NCBI GenBank assembly: GCA_051294375.1
Contig: CM119267.1
Span: 17,090,606-17,154,605, forward strand
Source of the DNA: Paraspadella gotoi
Taxonomy: Eukaryota > Chaetognatha
DNA: 64,000 nt
Reading direction: 5' to 3'
Shown: positions 33,474 to 49,088 of the stretch, one piece after another
Layout: each line of letters begins with the position of its first letter
Position numbering within the stretch: the stretch's first letter is position 1
Notes under the pieces: generated by a model
The model's input: the letters and a program-made list of their open reading frames with translations, nothing else
The model's database searches: none
Told to the model about the DNA's origin: nothing
Program-made: the position numbers and the translations under genes

Positions 33474-36400
33474 ATGGACGCTTTGGCCAATTATTCCGGC
33501 GAAAGCGACGATGGAGAGGATTTGGAAAGAAGTTCCAAACATTCGGATTCGAAATCGACCGCTGGAGGTTAGTTTGCGCAGTGGGGAAGGCGAATGAAGA
33601 AAATTGCGAAATTTACAAGACATTTTATTGTATAGGTCGTTCGAGTAACAACAAATCCCCCCCGAAGGCAGAGTCGAAACGAAGGTCGTCGTCTTCATCG
33701 TCGGAATCGAACAGGTAGAAGTTATTCCTCTTTTATCGGGGTTTTTTTTTCGTCGAATCTTACTTTTTTAGTTTTTATATTGTGCATATTTTTAGCCTTT
33801 CGTGTGTGTTCTCGATAAAATTTGCATCTTTTCTTGGGTAAAACCAACGATCGTAAGCTTAATCAAATTATAATCAAGTCAAAACCAAATACGAAATTTC
33901 ATTATTAAACAAGTTTACTTATGTACAAAGACTCACATTCTGCTATGATTTCCCCTTTCTTCGAAATTCGCATTTGTAAAAAAAACCACACATCCCTTGT
34001 AACTCGGTCTCCCGCTGGCCTCGCCACTTCCGCCATCCGACACAAAATAGAGAAAAAAGAAAATATAGGTGACGGCGGAGCCACGATCTCTCTCGCCCTC
34101 GACATCGACGAAAGAAGAGTTGGCGTTAAGGAGAACGCGCCCCCCTTCGAAACGAAGCCGACCGGAGATCCCGGCGCCGACGCGTGCCACGCCCCTTCCG
34201 CGTGGCACCGCACTGCCAAGAGTCAGGCCGTCAGAGCCTATTTGGTTTTTTTCTTTCTTTCGTAAAGCGAACCCTTATTTAAAAAAAAAAACTATTATCC
34301 CGTTTTATATATATATGTACAGTTATAAAATTTCACGGTATATGAAATTACGTCTTTTATACTGAGAACATTTGTCGGGTGGGTGACTCGATATAGTTTT
34401 TTCCCACGATTCTTTGCTACGACCGTTTTTTTCTTTCTCGTTTCTAAAAGAGAATTCGACCGATGTCCCTCCCCCTTTCCCCCCCCCATCCACCCCCCTT
34501 TGTAGTGGCAGCAGCGATGAATCCGACGAACCGGACGACGAGGAAACCGCCGACGTCAAAGCCGGAGGGAAACCCCAAGTCCCCGACGAGAGCGGAGGCG
34601 ACAGATCCGATATGGAGCTCGACGAAGAAAACGACGACGACGAACTCGACGGGATGAGAAATCCCGCGGATGTCTCCTCCGAAGGGATGAAGAGCGGAGA
34701 GAGAACGAGGGAGAAAAGGAGAGAAGGTTAGATAAGCACTGGACATTGGACAAGGAAAGGCCGAGACCATCTCGGAAAATTCAATATTTTTTGTCGTTGT
34801 TTTAGGACATTCGAGACACCAAAGTTCTAGAGATTCGGAGAGAAAGCGGCTTTCCAGTAGCGGACAGGACAGTAAAGAGCCTCGACGACGTGAGAGGTAA
34901 GCTTTGGACCGGAATAATTTTTATACCCGTTCTTGCCAAAAACCGTTTCATGAAGTGATTAAACTTTTTTTTTTTGGGGGGGGGGAGAGTCAAGCAGAAA
35001 AAAACTTTGATTTAACAATCCTGCGAATTGTGACATATTTGTTTTTCAAGTGAACTAATCGAGCTTCTGTTTTCTCCCACTGAAACACAAAGTAACCTCC
35101 TATAGGCGCGACGCTAACGACGACGGCCACGACGCCGATCGCGACTCTGGGCGCCGATCTGGGAGCCACCGACGACACAAACGTAGCGATCACGGAAGGC
35201 GGCGTGATCACGGCCGATCTCATCGCAGTAAACATGGACACCGCCGATCGAGGTGAGAGAACGCGAAATGAATAATAATTTCTAAACTTGGTTTCTACTT
35301 TCTGAAAGAAAAAAATATTTAAGTGGAAGTTCATATATTCAATATTTGTCTTACACTATAATTTAACTGTGCATTTCTAACTTTTTAAAATTAAATGCGG
35401 AGAATAATTAGTTATAAAAATTCGCAAAATTACTTAAATTCAATTCAATTATTCATTCGTCAATGCATTGACGGACCTTTTCTTAAAAAATAAATTAACT
35501 CGTGCTAATGTTTAAAAAAAAAAACACGTTTTAGGTCTCGGTCTCGTTCGCGCGACCGACGACACGGAAGTCACCGCCGTCACGACGACGACGGTCGGAG
35601 ACGCGACGAACGACGACATAGAAGCGACAGAAAAAGGAGGCGGTCGAGAGAGAGGAGGAGGAGGTCGTATTCCAGGTGGGAGGGGAAGTATTCTTTCCTT
35701 TTTAAGTACGGTCGAATTTGTCCCGAGATTTGTTAACAACTGCTAAAGAATTTCTTATCGTTCGCTGAAAGGTATTTGAGGGTAAGTAGCCGAGTGACCG
35801 GTAGTCGGAATGAATAGAAAATGGCCAATCTTGTTTGTAGTGGTCTAAGTTTTTTTTTCGAGTCTTCAATTTCGACGTCTGAGTCAAATTAAAACCTCTG
35901 AAATTTTTATAGTCTCGACAGTCGTTCGTTTATACACGAGAACTAACTCGCTTTATTAAAATAAAATGTCAAAATCTTCCAACCTGATGAAAAAATATTC
36001 TTCAACGAAAATGAGCGATTTTAATCCTCCTCGTCGATTGTCGACGCGGCTTTCGACAAAGGGTCCTTTTGCCGTTCCTAATCATCTAGTCGATCACAAC
36101 TACGCCAAGAGACCGCCATTTCCGAGTTGTGCACGGATTTTGGCCAAATTTCGTGTTGCTCTTTCGACCGCCAGAGTTAAACTTTGGTCTTTGCATGAGC
36201 GGAGACGGAACGAAAAGAAATCCTCGTCGGCGTCCGGGCTTTTACGCTTCAGCTCTCGTCCCAGCCTCCGGTATCGCCGGAGGGACGAGGACACTCTTAA
36301 ATACAACGTTAGCCGCCGGACAATCTACGACGGTCGCGACAAGTTTGTCTGCCGCACCATGAACGAAACTCAAATCCGTCTCAGTCGTCGCATGATCCAT

Positions 36401-39400
36401 GAAAATCGTCTCTACTCGTCTCAGTCGCGAATTCGTCCCGTTCCTTCCCGAGTCGCCAAACTTTCGCGTCCCGTTTCTTGCGCGTCGCTTTCCTCTCGTC
36501 CCCAAATCCAGTCTTCTTTGAAGTCCGCCTCTCGTCCTCTGAGTTTACCGCCTTTGGCGACGGTCGCTCCGCCCCCGCGCCCTTCAAACGATTACGCCGA
36601 CGACGACTACTACGGATTTTGCTTTTTTTGTGGGTTAACCTTCTGCGACGAGGCGGCCTTCGACCGCCATGTCGATAGCCGATGTTTCCAATTTCGGCCA
36701 GAGGAGCTGAACAAAACGACGGAGATGTCGGGCATTTCGTGGGACGAAGCCTCGAGCTACGACGGAATAGTCGAACGACGTTCCCACCGAAGCCAGAATT
36801 CAAATGCCGACGTCGTCGGCGAGCTCCTCAGCAGCGGGTCTTCGACGGAAGTCGTCACTATCAACTCTGGAAAGTGGCGTCGAATTTCCGAAGGTAGCAT
36901 CTCAACGGATTCCGACTACCAAACGGCAACTCCTTCGCCTGTTTCTGCCCCCTCCGATCCGGTCGAAGCTCGTTTCAATTTCGAACCAATTCTTAAAACT
37001 GCAAGTGGTTTCACTGCAATCGACAAAACCTCGGAGTCAGAAGCTTTTGTCCCTGTTGAATGCGCGAATTTTTGAAGTTTTGTACCCTATCAGCATAAAT
37101 CTGGTTGATTGTAGTTTTAGTGACGATTTGAAACAGATGAAATTGTTTTTAGCGTTTTTATGAATATTTTGAAATATATTTTAAAGTAAAAAGTTTGTTT
37201 TTGTAATTTCATAGTTAAATTTTGGAAGACTGAGTCAGAGTTTGTTGACTGAGATTACCCAGTAGTCGTTTTTTCCGCGCGGTTTGGAAGAAAAATTGTT
37301 TAGGCTCATTCTAAGATATAACAGTTTAAAATATTTTTGGAAGTACTTATTTGTAGTATAATAATGCTTCTGGCAAGGTGTACATTGCTTTTTTTGTTTA
37401 AACTGTTTTGAAGTAAGCAGGTAAAGTTAGGGGAAGTTATTGTTAGTTTAGTTTTTATAAAAACTTATTTTTATCAAAAAATTTAACGATATTGTTAGAT
37501 AAGTTAATCATGTAAGATTTTTGAATTCATAGTAAAAGGGTCAAAATGGTAAAAAATACCTAAATTATAAACATAAAATTCTTTTAAAATTATGTCTTAT
37601 TAAATAGGTTTAATGAAAGATGAAAAGCTTAAAATTAGGTCAATTGAACCAAACTTTGTCAATAGGGTGGGTCAGAAGTTTGATTTGGGAACCTTCCCAA
37701 ATGAAACTTCATACATTTCTGAGAAAGCTAATTAATTTTTTAATATTTATAGATAGGAAATGTCAAAAAAAAAATTTTAAATTTTTTTTTAAAAGCAGAT
37801 TCAGATAGCTTATTAAAAGTTGTCTACACAAAGTATAATTCTTTTTTCAATATTTTGATGATAAGTGGGTCAAAATTGGGAAAAACTGAAAAAATCATCA
37901 TCATCATCCGATGATTTTAATAGTTTTTACTAATTTTTAATAATAAAACATCAAAATTTTAAAAAGTTGTAATTACATTTTTTGTTTAACATTTTGAGCT
38001 CTATCAGAATCAATTAAAAAAACTTACAATATCTAAAAAATATTTTTGACATTATATAGCAATATAATAATTTTAATTAACGAATTACTCATGGTTCGGA
38101 ACATTTTTGCAAAAAAATATTTTAACACAATAACTAATACTAATAATGGATTCGTTTAATGCTGTTCCCATTAAAATTGTCAGAATTGTCATTTTCAGAA
38201 ACGATCACGGAAAAATATTAATAAGTATGGCTTTTATCGTATGCAATACAATGCGCGCGCATAAAAACGACTAAATGTTTTGAAAACGCCTTTTAGTTGC
38301 TTAAGAATTCGTTTCATTTTATATAAAAGTAAAATGTCAGAAAAAACTTTTACCACTCATTTTATTATTGTATCTCAAATCGTTCAGACAGAGTAGGACG
38401 TTAAGTTTTGTCTTGATAAAGGGTCCCACCCCTGTAATTTTGTTCACTCGATATTTCTCGCTTTAAACAGGTCCGGTTCATCGTCGTACTCCAGATCGCG
38501 TTCTCGAGATAGAGACCACATCTACAAGACTGGGGTGGAAAAGAGAGAAGCTAAAGTCAAGAAGCTAGGAATGGTCGTTGCGGATCCCGTTACTGGGGAA
38601 GGTGCGTTCTAAATTTATTGTCATAAGTTATTAATTAATATTGATAATCTTTTCGTTCGGTTTGTTTTTTAGGTGGCGAGGTTTCGGCTAATAATTCGGC
38701 CGGTAAGGTTCGAGCGTTTTAGCTTTTTTAAATACAGTTTCTCCGTCAATTTTTTAAATATTTTTGAAACATAAGTATTGGCGAAAAAACTTGTCATTAA
38801 AGTGTGATGAATTTCTTTATAACCCAGTTAGCAAAGTGCTTTTATTAATATCTAGGAGTCGGACCTATTGCAGCGGCTAAAGCGGCCGCGGCAGCCGCTG
38901 CCGCTGCCCGGGTAAATCTCGCTTTAAAACAAAACCAAGCTGCTGCCGCAGCTGCTGCTGTTTCACCCCCACCAGCTGCGCCTTCGGCTCAGGGGCCTGT
39001 TGTTCCTCTCATGTCTCTAGACACCTCCTCTGATGGCGGTGAGACATACCTTTTGTCTAATCTCACTTGGTTAATCTGTACCAATCCCGAATTACATCAA
39101 ACCCAGGTAACAAGGACGGGACGCCCATGTGCGAAGATATTGCTTCCGCTGTTGCGGCGGCGACGGCTAAAGCAGCTTCTTTGGCGCAGCAGGCGGCTGC
39201 GCTTAATCCTCAAGCGGCGATGGAAGCTGCGATGAAGGAGATGCACGAGAAAGTCCAAGCGGAAACTGGGATCGCCGTTCCGAAGTTTTATAACCCCACC
39301 GCCGTTAATCCCATGAAATACGCCGAGCAGGTACGCCTGGCGGGCCTTTTTCATATTCAGTTATGCAGTCTTTTTTTATAGCTCTAGTTCAACATTTTTC

Positions 39401-39805
39401 TCAATTCAATTTAAAAGGTTCAAAAGCGAAAGTTACTCTGGAGCAAAAAGGACAAGGAGGAGCCTAAAACAACGTGCCTGGGTACATGGAAAGGCGCGCA
39501 GTTCGACGACACGAAGCAATCGGAGAAGTTCCGCAAATTGATGGGCATGGGAAACCTGGCGGATGACAAGAGCGCGGAGGGTGGGGCCTCTTCGTCTGGC
39601 GAGGAAGTCAAGAAGAAGCAGGAAGAGCTGTATAAGAATTTAGAGCGGCAGGTAGCTCTCGTTTTATTTTCTTTAAAATTTTCAATCTTTTCATCTTTAA
39701 ATTTATAATTTTTAAAAAAAAATTTAGTATGAACTCTCGCGGATGCAGACACACACGGGCAAAGGCATCGGACTTGGATTCAATTCAGCTTTTCCTCCAC
39801 CGTAG
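33474..39805 (+). CDS. RSRC2: Arginine/serine-rich coiled-coil protein 2
   Basis: Twelve exons (33474-33567, 33636-33714, 34506-34726, 34806-34896, 35106-35252, 35535-35675, 38471-38601, 38673-38702, 38856-39038, 39107-39330, 39418-39651, 39728-39805) give 550 residues. The N-terminal half is Ser-rich and acidic, then strongly Arg/Ser/His/Asp-rich (RS-domain-like). The middle has VVADPVTGEG and two poly-Ala tracts. The C-terminal quarter is the conserved RSRC2 block: NPTAVNPMKYAEQ, QKRKLLWSKK, SEKFRKLMGM and the end MQTHTGKGIGLGFNSAF. RSRC2 is a nuclear, splicing-associated protein. Exon 8 is a 30-nt microexon. Intron 2 holds a coding-like island, and intron 6 (35676-38470) contains a complete zinc-finger ORF. 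Confidence 0.88.
33921..34265 (+). other. Coding-like island in RSRC2 intron 2
   Basis: A 114-codon open frame whose second half (from about 34066) has strong G/C bias at third positions, as in the window's real exons. I recognise no domain. Splicing its GC-rich part into RSRC2 at the nearby AG would bring an immediate stop, so it would act as a poison exon or be a separate tiny gene. The opposite strand is also open (about 100 codons), so strand is uncertain. Confidence 0.25.
35966..37075 (+). CDS. Nested intronic ORF with C2HC zinc finger, unknown function
   Basis: An uninterrupted 369-codon frame lies wholly inside RSRC2 intron 6, on the same strand. The N-terminal half is highly basic with many Arg and Ser. 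Around residues 219-241 is a C-x2-C-x12-H-x4-C finger (FCFFCGLTFCDEAAFDRH then VDSRC). The C-terminal third is acidic and Ser/Thr-rich. Codon choice resembles that of neighbouring genes, and chance would not keep 1.1 kb open. A 3' splice-site-like AG at 35911-35912 lies 53 bases before the start, as at other genes here. Single-exon structure suggests a retrogene or de novo nested gene. I cannot name a family. Confidence 0.65.
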   Translation: MSKSSNLMKKYSSTKMSDFNPPRRLSTRLSTKGPFAVPNHLVDHNYAKRPPFPSCARILAKFRVALSTARVKLWSLHERRRNEKKSSSASGLLRFSSRPSLRYRRRDEDTLKYNVSRRTIYDGRDKFVCRTMNETQIRLSRRMIHENRLYSSQSRIRPVPSRVAKLSRPVSCASLSSRPQIQSSLKSASRPLSLPPLATVAPPPRPSNDYADDDYYGFCFFCGLTFCDEAAFDRHVDSRCFQFRPEELNKTTEMSGISWDEASSYDGIVERRSHRSQNSNADVVGELLSSGSSTEVVTINSGKWRRISEGSISTDSDYQTATPSPVSAPSDPVEARFNFEPILKTASGFTAIDKTSESEAFVPVECANF

Positions 39806-40168
39806 TGAGCTTGATATTTATCTCGCCACTTCGCCCTTCCCCGTCCCTTTCCCAGTCTTCATTACTTTCCGCCCTCATTTGGTCTCTCCCGTCCCATCAA
39901 CGAGCATTCTGTTCTTTCAATCCCTCTATAACCCTCTTAAACGTTTTGTGTTACGTATCTTTTAGTTTTTAGTTATGACTCGTTTATTTTCTCTGTAAAT
40001 ACACTTTGCAATGACAATGTTGTAAATTTTCTGTTTTGAAAATTAGATTCATTCTGAGTTTTTCCGTTTTCTTTTAGATTCAATTTAAATCGAAAATGTA
40101 GACAGATTTTTATGGAAATGAAACCGAGCAAACACCGAATCTTGCATTAACAAAAATAGACCAAGTCC
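39806..40168. other. Spacer between RSRC2 and TBCK
   Basis: Pyrimidine-rich 3' UTR-like sequence, then a strong 3' splice-site-like sequence ending AG at 40076-40077, 91 bases before the TBCK start. No coding sequence. Confidence 0.5.
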
Positions 40169-44609
<4,441 letters not shown>

Positions 44610-45272
44610 ACGTCTTTCCCTCGACACACATCCAACACACTTTTCAATTTACCGTACATGGATTCGTCAACTTGTTTTCTCTAGTCATTATTTCGTTTTT
44701 CCATTTTATTTTTCGACTACTGAATGCGTTATTATTACTTGTCATTGTTCATGTCTTATTTTCCAGCGAAAGAAAATGAGCGAGCTTCGACCCATTCCGT
44801 CACCCCCATCGAAAATAACAAGAATTAACCAAATGTCGAAACACTAACTACAATATGCATCGTGCAAAAGTCTTCCATTCCAAGAGCTGGGTGTACGGCT
44901 AACTAAGCATTCCGCGCATTTTTCCAAATTCAATAACTGTGTGATCGAAACCCTCTTTTTGCTCACGATATTTACTCGCCTTGCCTCAACCACGCTTTAC
45001 TCACCGCAAGTAGAACAAGATTCTTGGAACAGGACAGTTAACAAAACCATATTGTAATTATAACGATACAACGATTTAAAGCTACAACATAAAAAGAAGC
45101 AAAAAAAATTTAACAAGCGACTACAAAACAAGGAAAAAAGGAAGAAATTTGCCATACCCTCAATATTGTGCCTTCCCACCCTATATTTTGATTCTACTTT
45201 CAACACGCATAAAAGAAAGCTTCGCTCAAATAATAAGCAGAGAGCAATAAAATACAAAATCAATCTTGAAGA
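44610..45272. other. Spacer with putative promoter of the Ig receptor
   Basis: No gene. The 3' part holds a TATA-like element close to the receptor start codon. A weak minus-strand frame at 44997-45263 is low-complexity and rejected. Confidence 0.5.
45208..45215 (+). promoter_or_regulatory. TATA-like box upstream of the Ig receptor
   Basis: CATAAAAG lies 57 bases before the start codon, in a spacer without the pyrimidine/AG acceptor seen upstream of many other genes here. This is compatible with a gene that has its own core promoter. Confidence 0.3.
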
Positions 45273-48200
45273 ATGACGCGATTTCCATGGAAAAGCAGTT
45301 TTTCTTTTTCGCCCGTGGCGATTCTTGTGTTCTTGTGTTCGACCCTGTCTTCCGTGAGATGCGATCCAATTTTCGTTGGGGAGGCGGGGGAGATCTCGCT
45401 CCCGTGCGATTATGAAGGTACTACAGAAATGAAAATTGCATGGAAGACGTTTGATATCTTGCCGAATGTAATGAATGATGAATATTTCTTCTCCCGATAA
45501 ATAGGGGAACTAAGCGAACGAATTTCTGGGGCCGTCAACTGGATATTTGAGCCGACGACCGGCTCGTCGGAAGAGCTCGTCAAGGCCTGGCCTCCCTCCA
45601 AAAATCCAGAGCCGCAAATTTTAGAAAAATTCAAGGGTAATTGTTACTTATTTGAAAGTAACACTCGGTTTTATTTAATATTTATTCCATCAGGAATGAA
45701 CTGTCAAATGTATTTTCATCCCGGTAGCCTTTTAATCTTCCCGGTTCTTTGGCAGATAATGTCACTCTATCTCAGCAAGCAGGATCCGCAGCGATATTTT
45801 TGAGCGGATTTTCATCTCAAATGGAAGGCATTTACAAATGCAACCTGATTTTGGCCGACGGTAGCGATGTCAAGGTTTGTTGTATTTTTTATTTTTTTTT
45901 TGTTATATAGATTTATTATTTCATCCACTATTTCCATTCGTCACTTTTCTTTTTTTTTTCAGATCAATCATGACGTGAAATTATCTTTCTTGAATCAACC
46001 CATACTTTTTTCGGGGGAATCAAGGATAACTATATTGGAAGGGCAGGTAAATAAATAATAAATTATGTTATGTTGACAAACTACCTCAAGTAATCTGGAA
46101 AAGGTTTAGAACGTTAGACGCGATGATGATTTTTTTTTCCCTACCTTTAGGTTTCTGAAATCCACTGCGATATTTTTGCCCTGCCAGCGCCGACCGTGTC
46201 GTGGCGACTCAACGGCTTGGCTGTCGATCAGAAGTCAATTAAAATGTTGACCAGCGACAGTAAACCCAACTTACACATTTCTGTGTACAAGTTGAATCCC
46301 AGAAAAAGTCAGCAGGACGAGGTCGTCGAGTGCATCGCCAACGGTGAGAGATTTTTGGCGTCACGTGGATTGTGACTTTTTTTATTTATTTATTATTTTT
46401 TTATAAGTATTCAAATGAATAAAAGTCCAATGATGAATCTTCACGAACATTTCTTCCCGACACTCATATGAAATTGGTACAACCAATATAAAAATTATCC
46501 ATTCATTTAATAAATAAGCTATCTTGCCCCTGACTTTGGACAGGCTTTGGTAGCTTTGGTGGTTATTTTATTCTTATTTCCAATTTCTTGTGGCTTTTTT
46601 TAACTAATCGTCTAAATCAATGCGGGGTTTTGTTTCAGGTCCGGCGGTTGAGACGGTCCCGTCCCGCAAGGCACAGTGGCCGAGCGGTATCGTCTCGGCG
46701 GCCCCCCTTAATGTTAACTACCCCCCCGACGCCCCTTACATCACTCTGGAAGAAGATCTTTGGTTTTACGAGAGCACCTTGTTGGCCCTGGGATGCACCG
46801 TTTCGGATCGAGGTTGGGCTATGATTCTTCCCTTTTTTTTTTGTAGATATTTTAACGCTGTGTGATGTGACACTTTGGTAGAAATAGTGATGATTGAACT
46901 AAATGTATTTAGTTTTCCTTACTACTGCTACTGTCGTATCTAGCCGATCCCGTTAAGTATAAGCGAAATCTCATTTCTCACGTCTCCGTAGTTTTGTGTA
47001 TCATAGCATTGTGGTATGTAAATAGCGATGTCAATAGAGCTGTTAACGAACATAGCTACACGGTCAATGTCGAATCTCTTTTGAGATCATGTACATTATA
47101 TTGTACATTATATTTTCCTTCTTCAACCCCCTACCCCTTTCCCATTTTCCTTAACGACAGGCAATCCTCCCGCCAAGATCTCGATGGTCTTCCCCGACTT
47201 CCAAATGACCGAAACTGAAACCAACTCCTTCGTGCAGAAGACCTTTCGACTGTTGCCCTCCTACAATGGAGAGAAGATCGCCTGTACGGCAAAAAGCCCA
47301 ATATCGCGTCTCACCAAAGTCACCACGAAAACTCTCAAGGTCGCCTATGGGCCGTTCGACGTCAAGATCGAGGGGAATCGTGAGTCATCCGCGTCAAATG
47401 ACGATTTTTTTAAGGTTAATAATAATTTATTCATCATGTTATATTTCTCTCAGGCAAATTCAAGGAAGACTCTCCCGATTTTTTACGTCTTCGCTGCACC
47501 GCGTCGCAAGCGAACCCGCGCGCAACGATCACGTGGTCCGGCTTCCGGCCGGAAATCGCGAAGATCGTCAACGAAACACAACTTCTTCTCAACCCAACTT
47601 GGAGAGACCATGGCACTAAGGTTTTTCGACGTTTATAATACAGGTGAAATGAATTTAAATATTATACGTGACGTGATTATACTCAACTGCAGATCACCTG
47701 TACTGGGAGCAATCCATACAACGACGATCGATCGAAAGATGTTGAGCAATCAATCCGGCTCAACGTCTTGCACCCACCTAGGTGGAATGGAACCAAAGAG
47801 AGCAAGGTGAGTCAAAGAACAAAAGCTCAACGTTTCCATTTTGCTAAATTCTTTTATTTTCCGCTTAGACTGTCGCTAAAGCGAGCGGACAAGAGGCTTT
47901 ACTCCCGTGCAATGTGGTCGCAAATCCCGGGAAAGACCTCAAGTACGATTGGTATTATAATGGCCAGAAAGTCGGTGCAGGGGACGCCAGGGAGATAAAG
48001 GTGAGGTAGTTGTTATTATGGCGCTAATTTTGAATAATATTATAAAAAGAAAAGACAAAGATCATTTAAACATGTAATGCTAACTTAACATTTTTGTTTT
48101 ATTTAAGTACATGGAAGCATTAAAAAAAATAATACCTAGCTTTTCTAAAATAAACTCAATTCTAAAAAACATAATTTTTATATTGGTTGTACCAATTTCA

Positions 48201-49088
48201 TGCAATGCCGCAGATTCGCGCAGAACCATCGCGGTTCGGGTCGTACTTGTGTCGTGCTCACAACACTGTGGGCTCCACCGATTTCATTGTTCAACTCATA
48301 GACGCCGACCTCATCGCTAAAGAAGGCGCCAAATATCAAACGGCGCTCATCGGAGGCATCATAGCCGCCATCCTCATCGTTATCATCATTTGTTTGTTAC
48401 GTGAGTTTCCTAATCTTCCGCTGTCGCCTCCTTGATCGTTTAAGATTATCGAGATAGTTATCAAGATTGTTTTCATGGAACCAGCGTTAAAAAAAATCAT
48501 TAGCGTTTCCACTTTCCGCCCAGTGACCTACTTTTTACGAAATCGAGAATCCAAGTCTTCTCCTCAATCGCCAAAGCGCCGGTCGCCTTCAATCGAAGAG
48601 GAGGAGAAGAACCTCCAAGTCAATCACGACGACACTCCTTCCAACGAAAAACCGGTGAGGGGGGGGAAAGGGGGGGCGGATGTTTAGCAAAAGTCTTCTG
48701 CTCAATTTATAATCCTTGTTAAACTACGATGCAGCCGAACGATCGTTTGATCTACGCCGACGTCACTCCCACGAAGGAACCCAACGCGAACAATCCGCTC
48801 ATTCGAAACAAGGCCCTACCCACGGTTTGGATGCTTTGTTTTAAAACTTTTTCTTCCTTTAACTCGTTTCGTTGAGACTTGAGAGCTTGAAGTTGAACCT
48901 ACGTTTTAGAAATTTTTTTTTCAATTCTACAATTCGACCTTATATTTTTTTTAATCCCCCAGGACTATGCTGTGATCGACTACACGCGAAATGGCGGTAC
49001 GCCGGCGCATCGACGCCCTGTCGGCGGCGTCCCCGTCTTCGCGGGGCTCGAGGGAGGCTTCCGCCCGATGAAGTCCACTCCCATTTGA
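45273..49088 (+). CDS. Type I immunoglobulin-superfamily receptor with ITIM/ITSM-like tail
   Basis: Fourteen exons (45273-45417, 45505-45636, 45756-45874, 45963-46046, 46151-46343, 46639-46812, 47161-47379, 47454-47620, 47693-47806, 47869-48000, 48214-48400, 48524-48654, 48735-48824, 48963-49088) give 670 residues. A signal peptide (about 1-30) is followed by five Ig-like units, judged from Cys pairs and Trp: LPCDYE/YKCN, IHCDI..VSW/VECIA, LGCTV/IACTA, LRCTA..ITW/ITCTG and LPCNV..DWYYN/YLCRA. Residues about 536-560 are a hydrophobic membrane helix. The roughly 110-residue tail carries LIYADV (Y606, ITIM consensus) and TDYAVI (Y631, ITSM consensus), spaced 25 residues, plus Y636. In vertebrate receptors this pair recruits SHP-type phosphatases. 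Which ligand or cell type applies here is unknown. The overall layout could equally be an adhesion protein of the nephrin/SIRP type. Confidence 0.82.
46420..46562 (-). repeat. Dispersed foldback/MITE-like repeat, copy 2
   Basis: In intron 5 of the Ig receptor. The AAAAGTCC block (46421-46473) keeps + orientation. The adjoining block with ATTGGTACAACCAATATA to GACAGGCTTTGG is the reverse complement of that in copy 1. The two copies therefore look like opposite halves of one element with long inverted ends. Confidence 0.65.
48171..48203 (+). repeat. Dispersed foldback/MITE-like repeat, copy 4 (fragment)
   Basis: ATAATTTTTATATTGG then TTGTACCAATTTCAT, the same core as copy 1, ending 9 bases before the AG acceptor of Ig-receptor exon 11. 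Confidence 0.6.

Noticed and set aside
33905-34219. Minus-strand gene inside RSRC2 intron 2
   Set aside because: Open on both strands; no splice partners or start context favour the minus strand.
34466-34508. C-rich run before RSRC2 exon 3 as a structured element
   Set aside because: It is adequately explained as the polypyrimidine tract of that acceptor.
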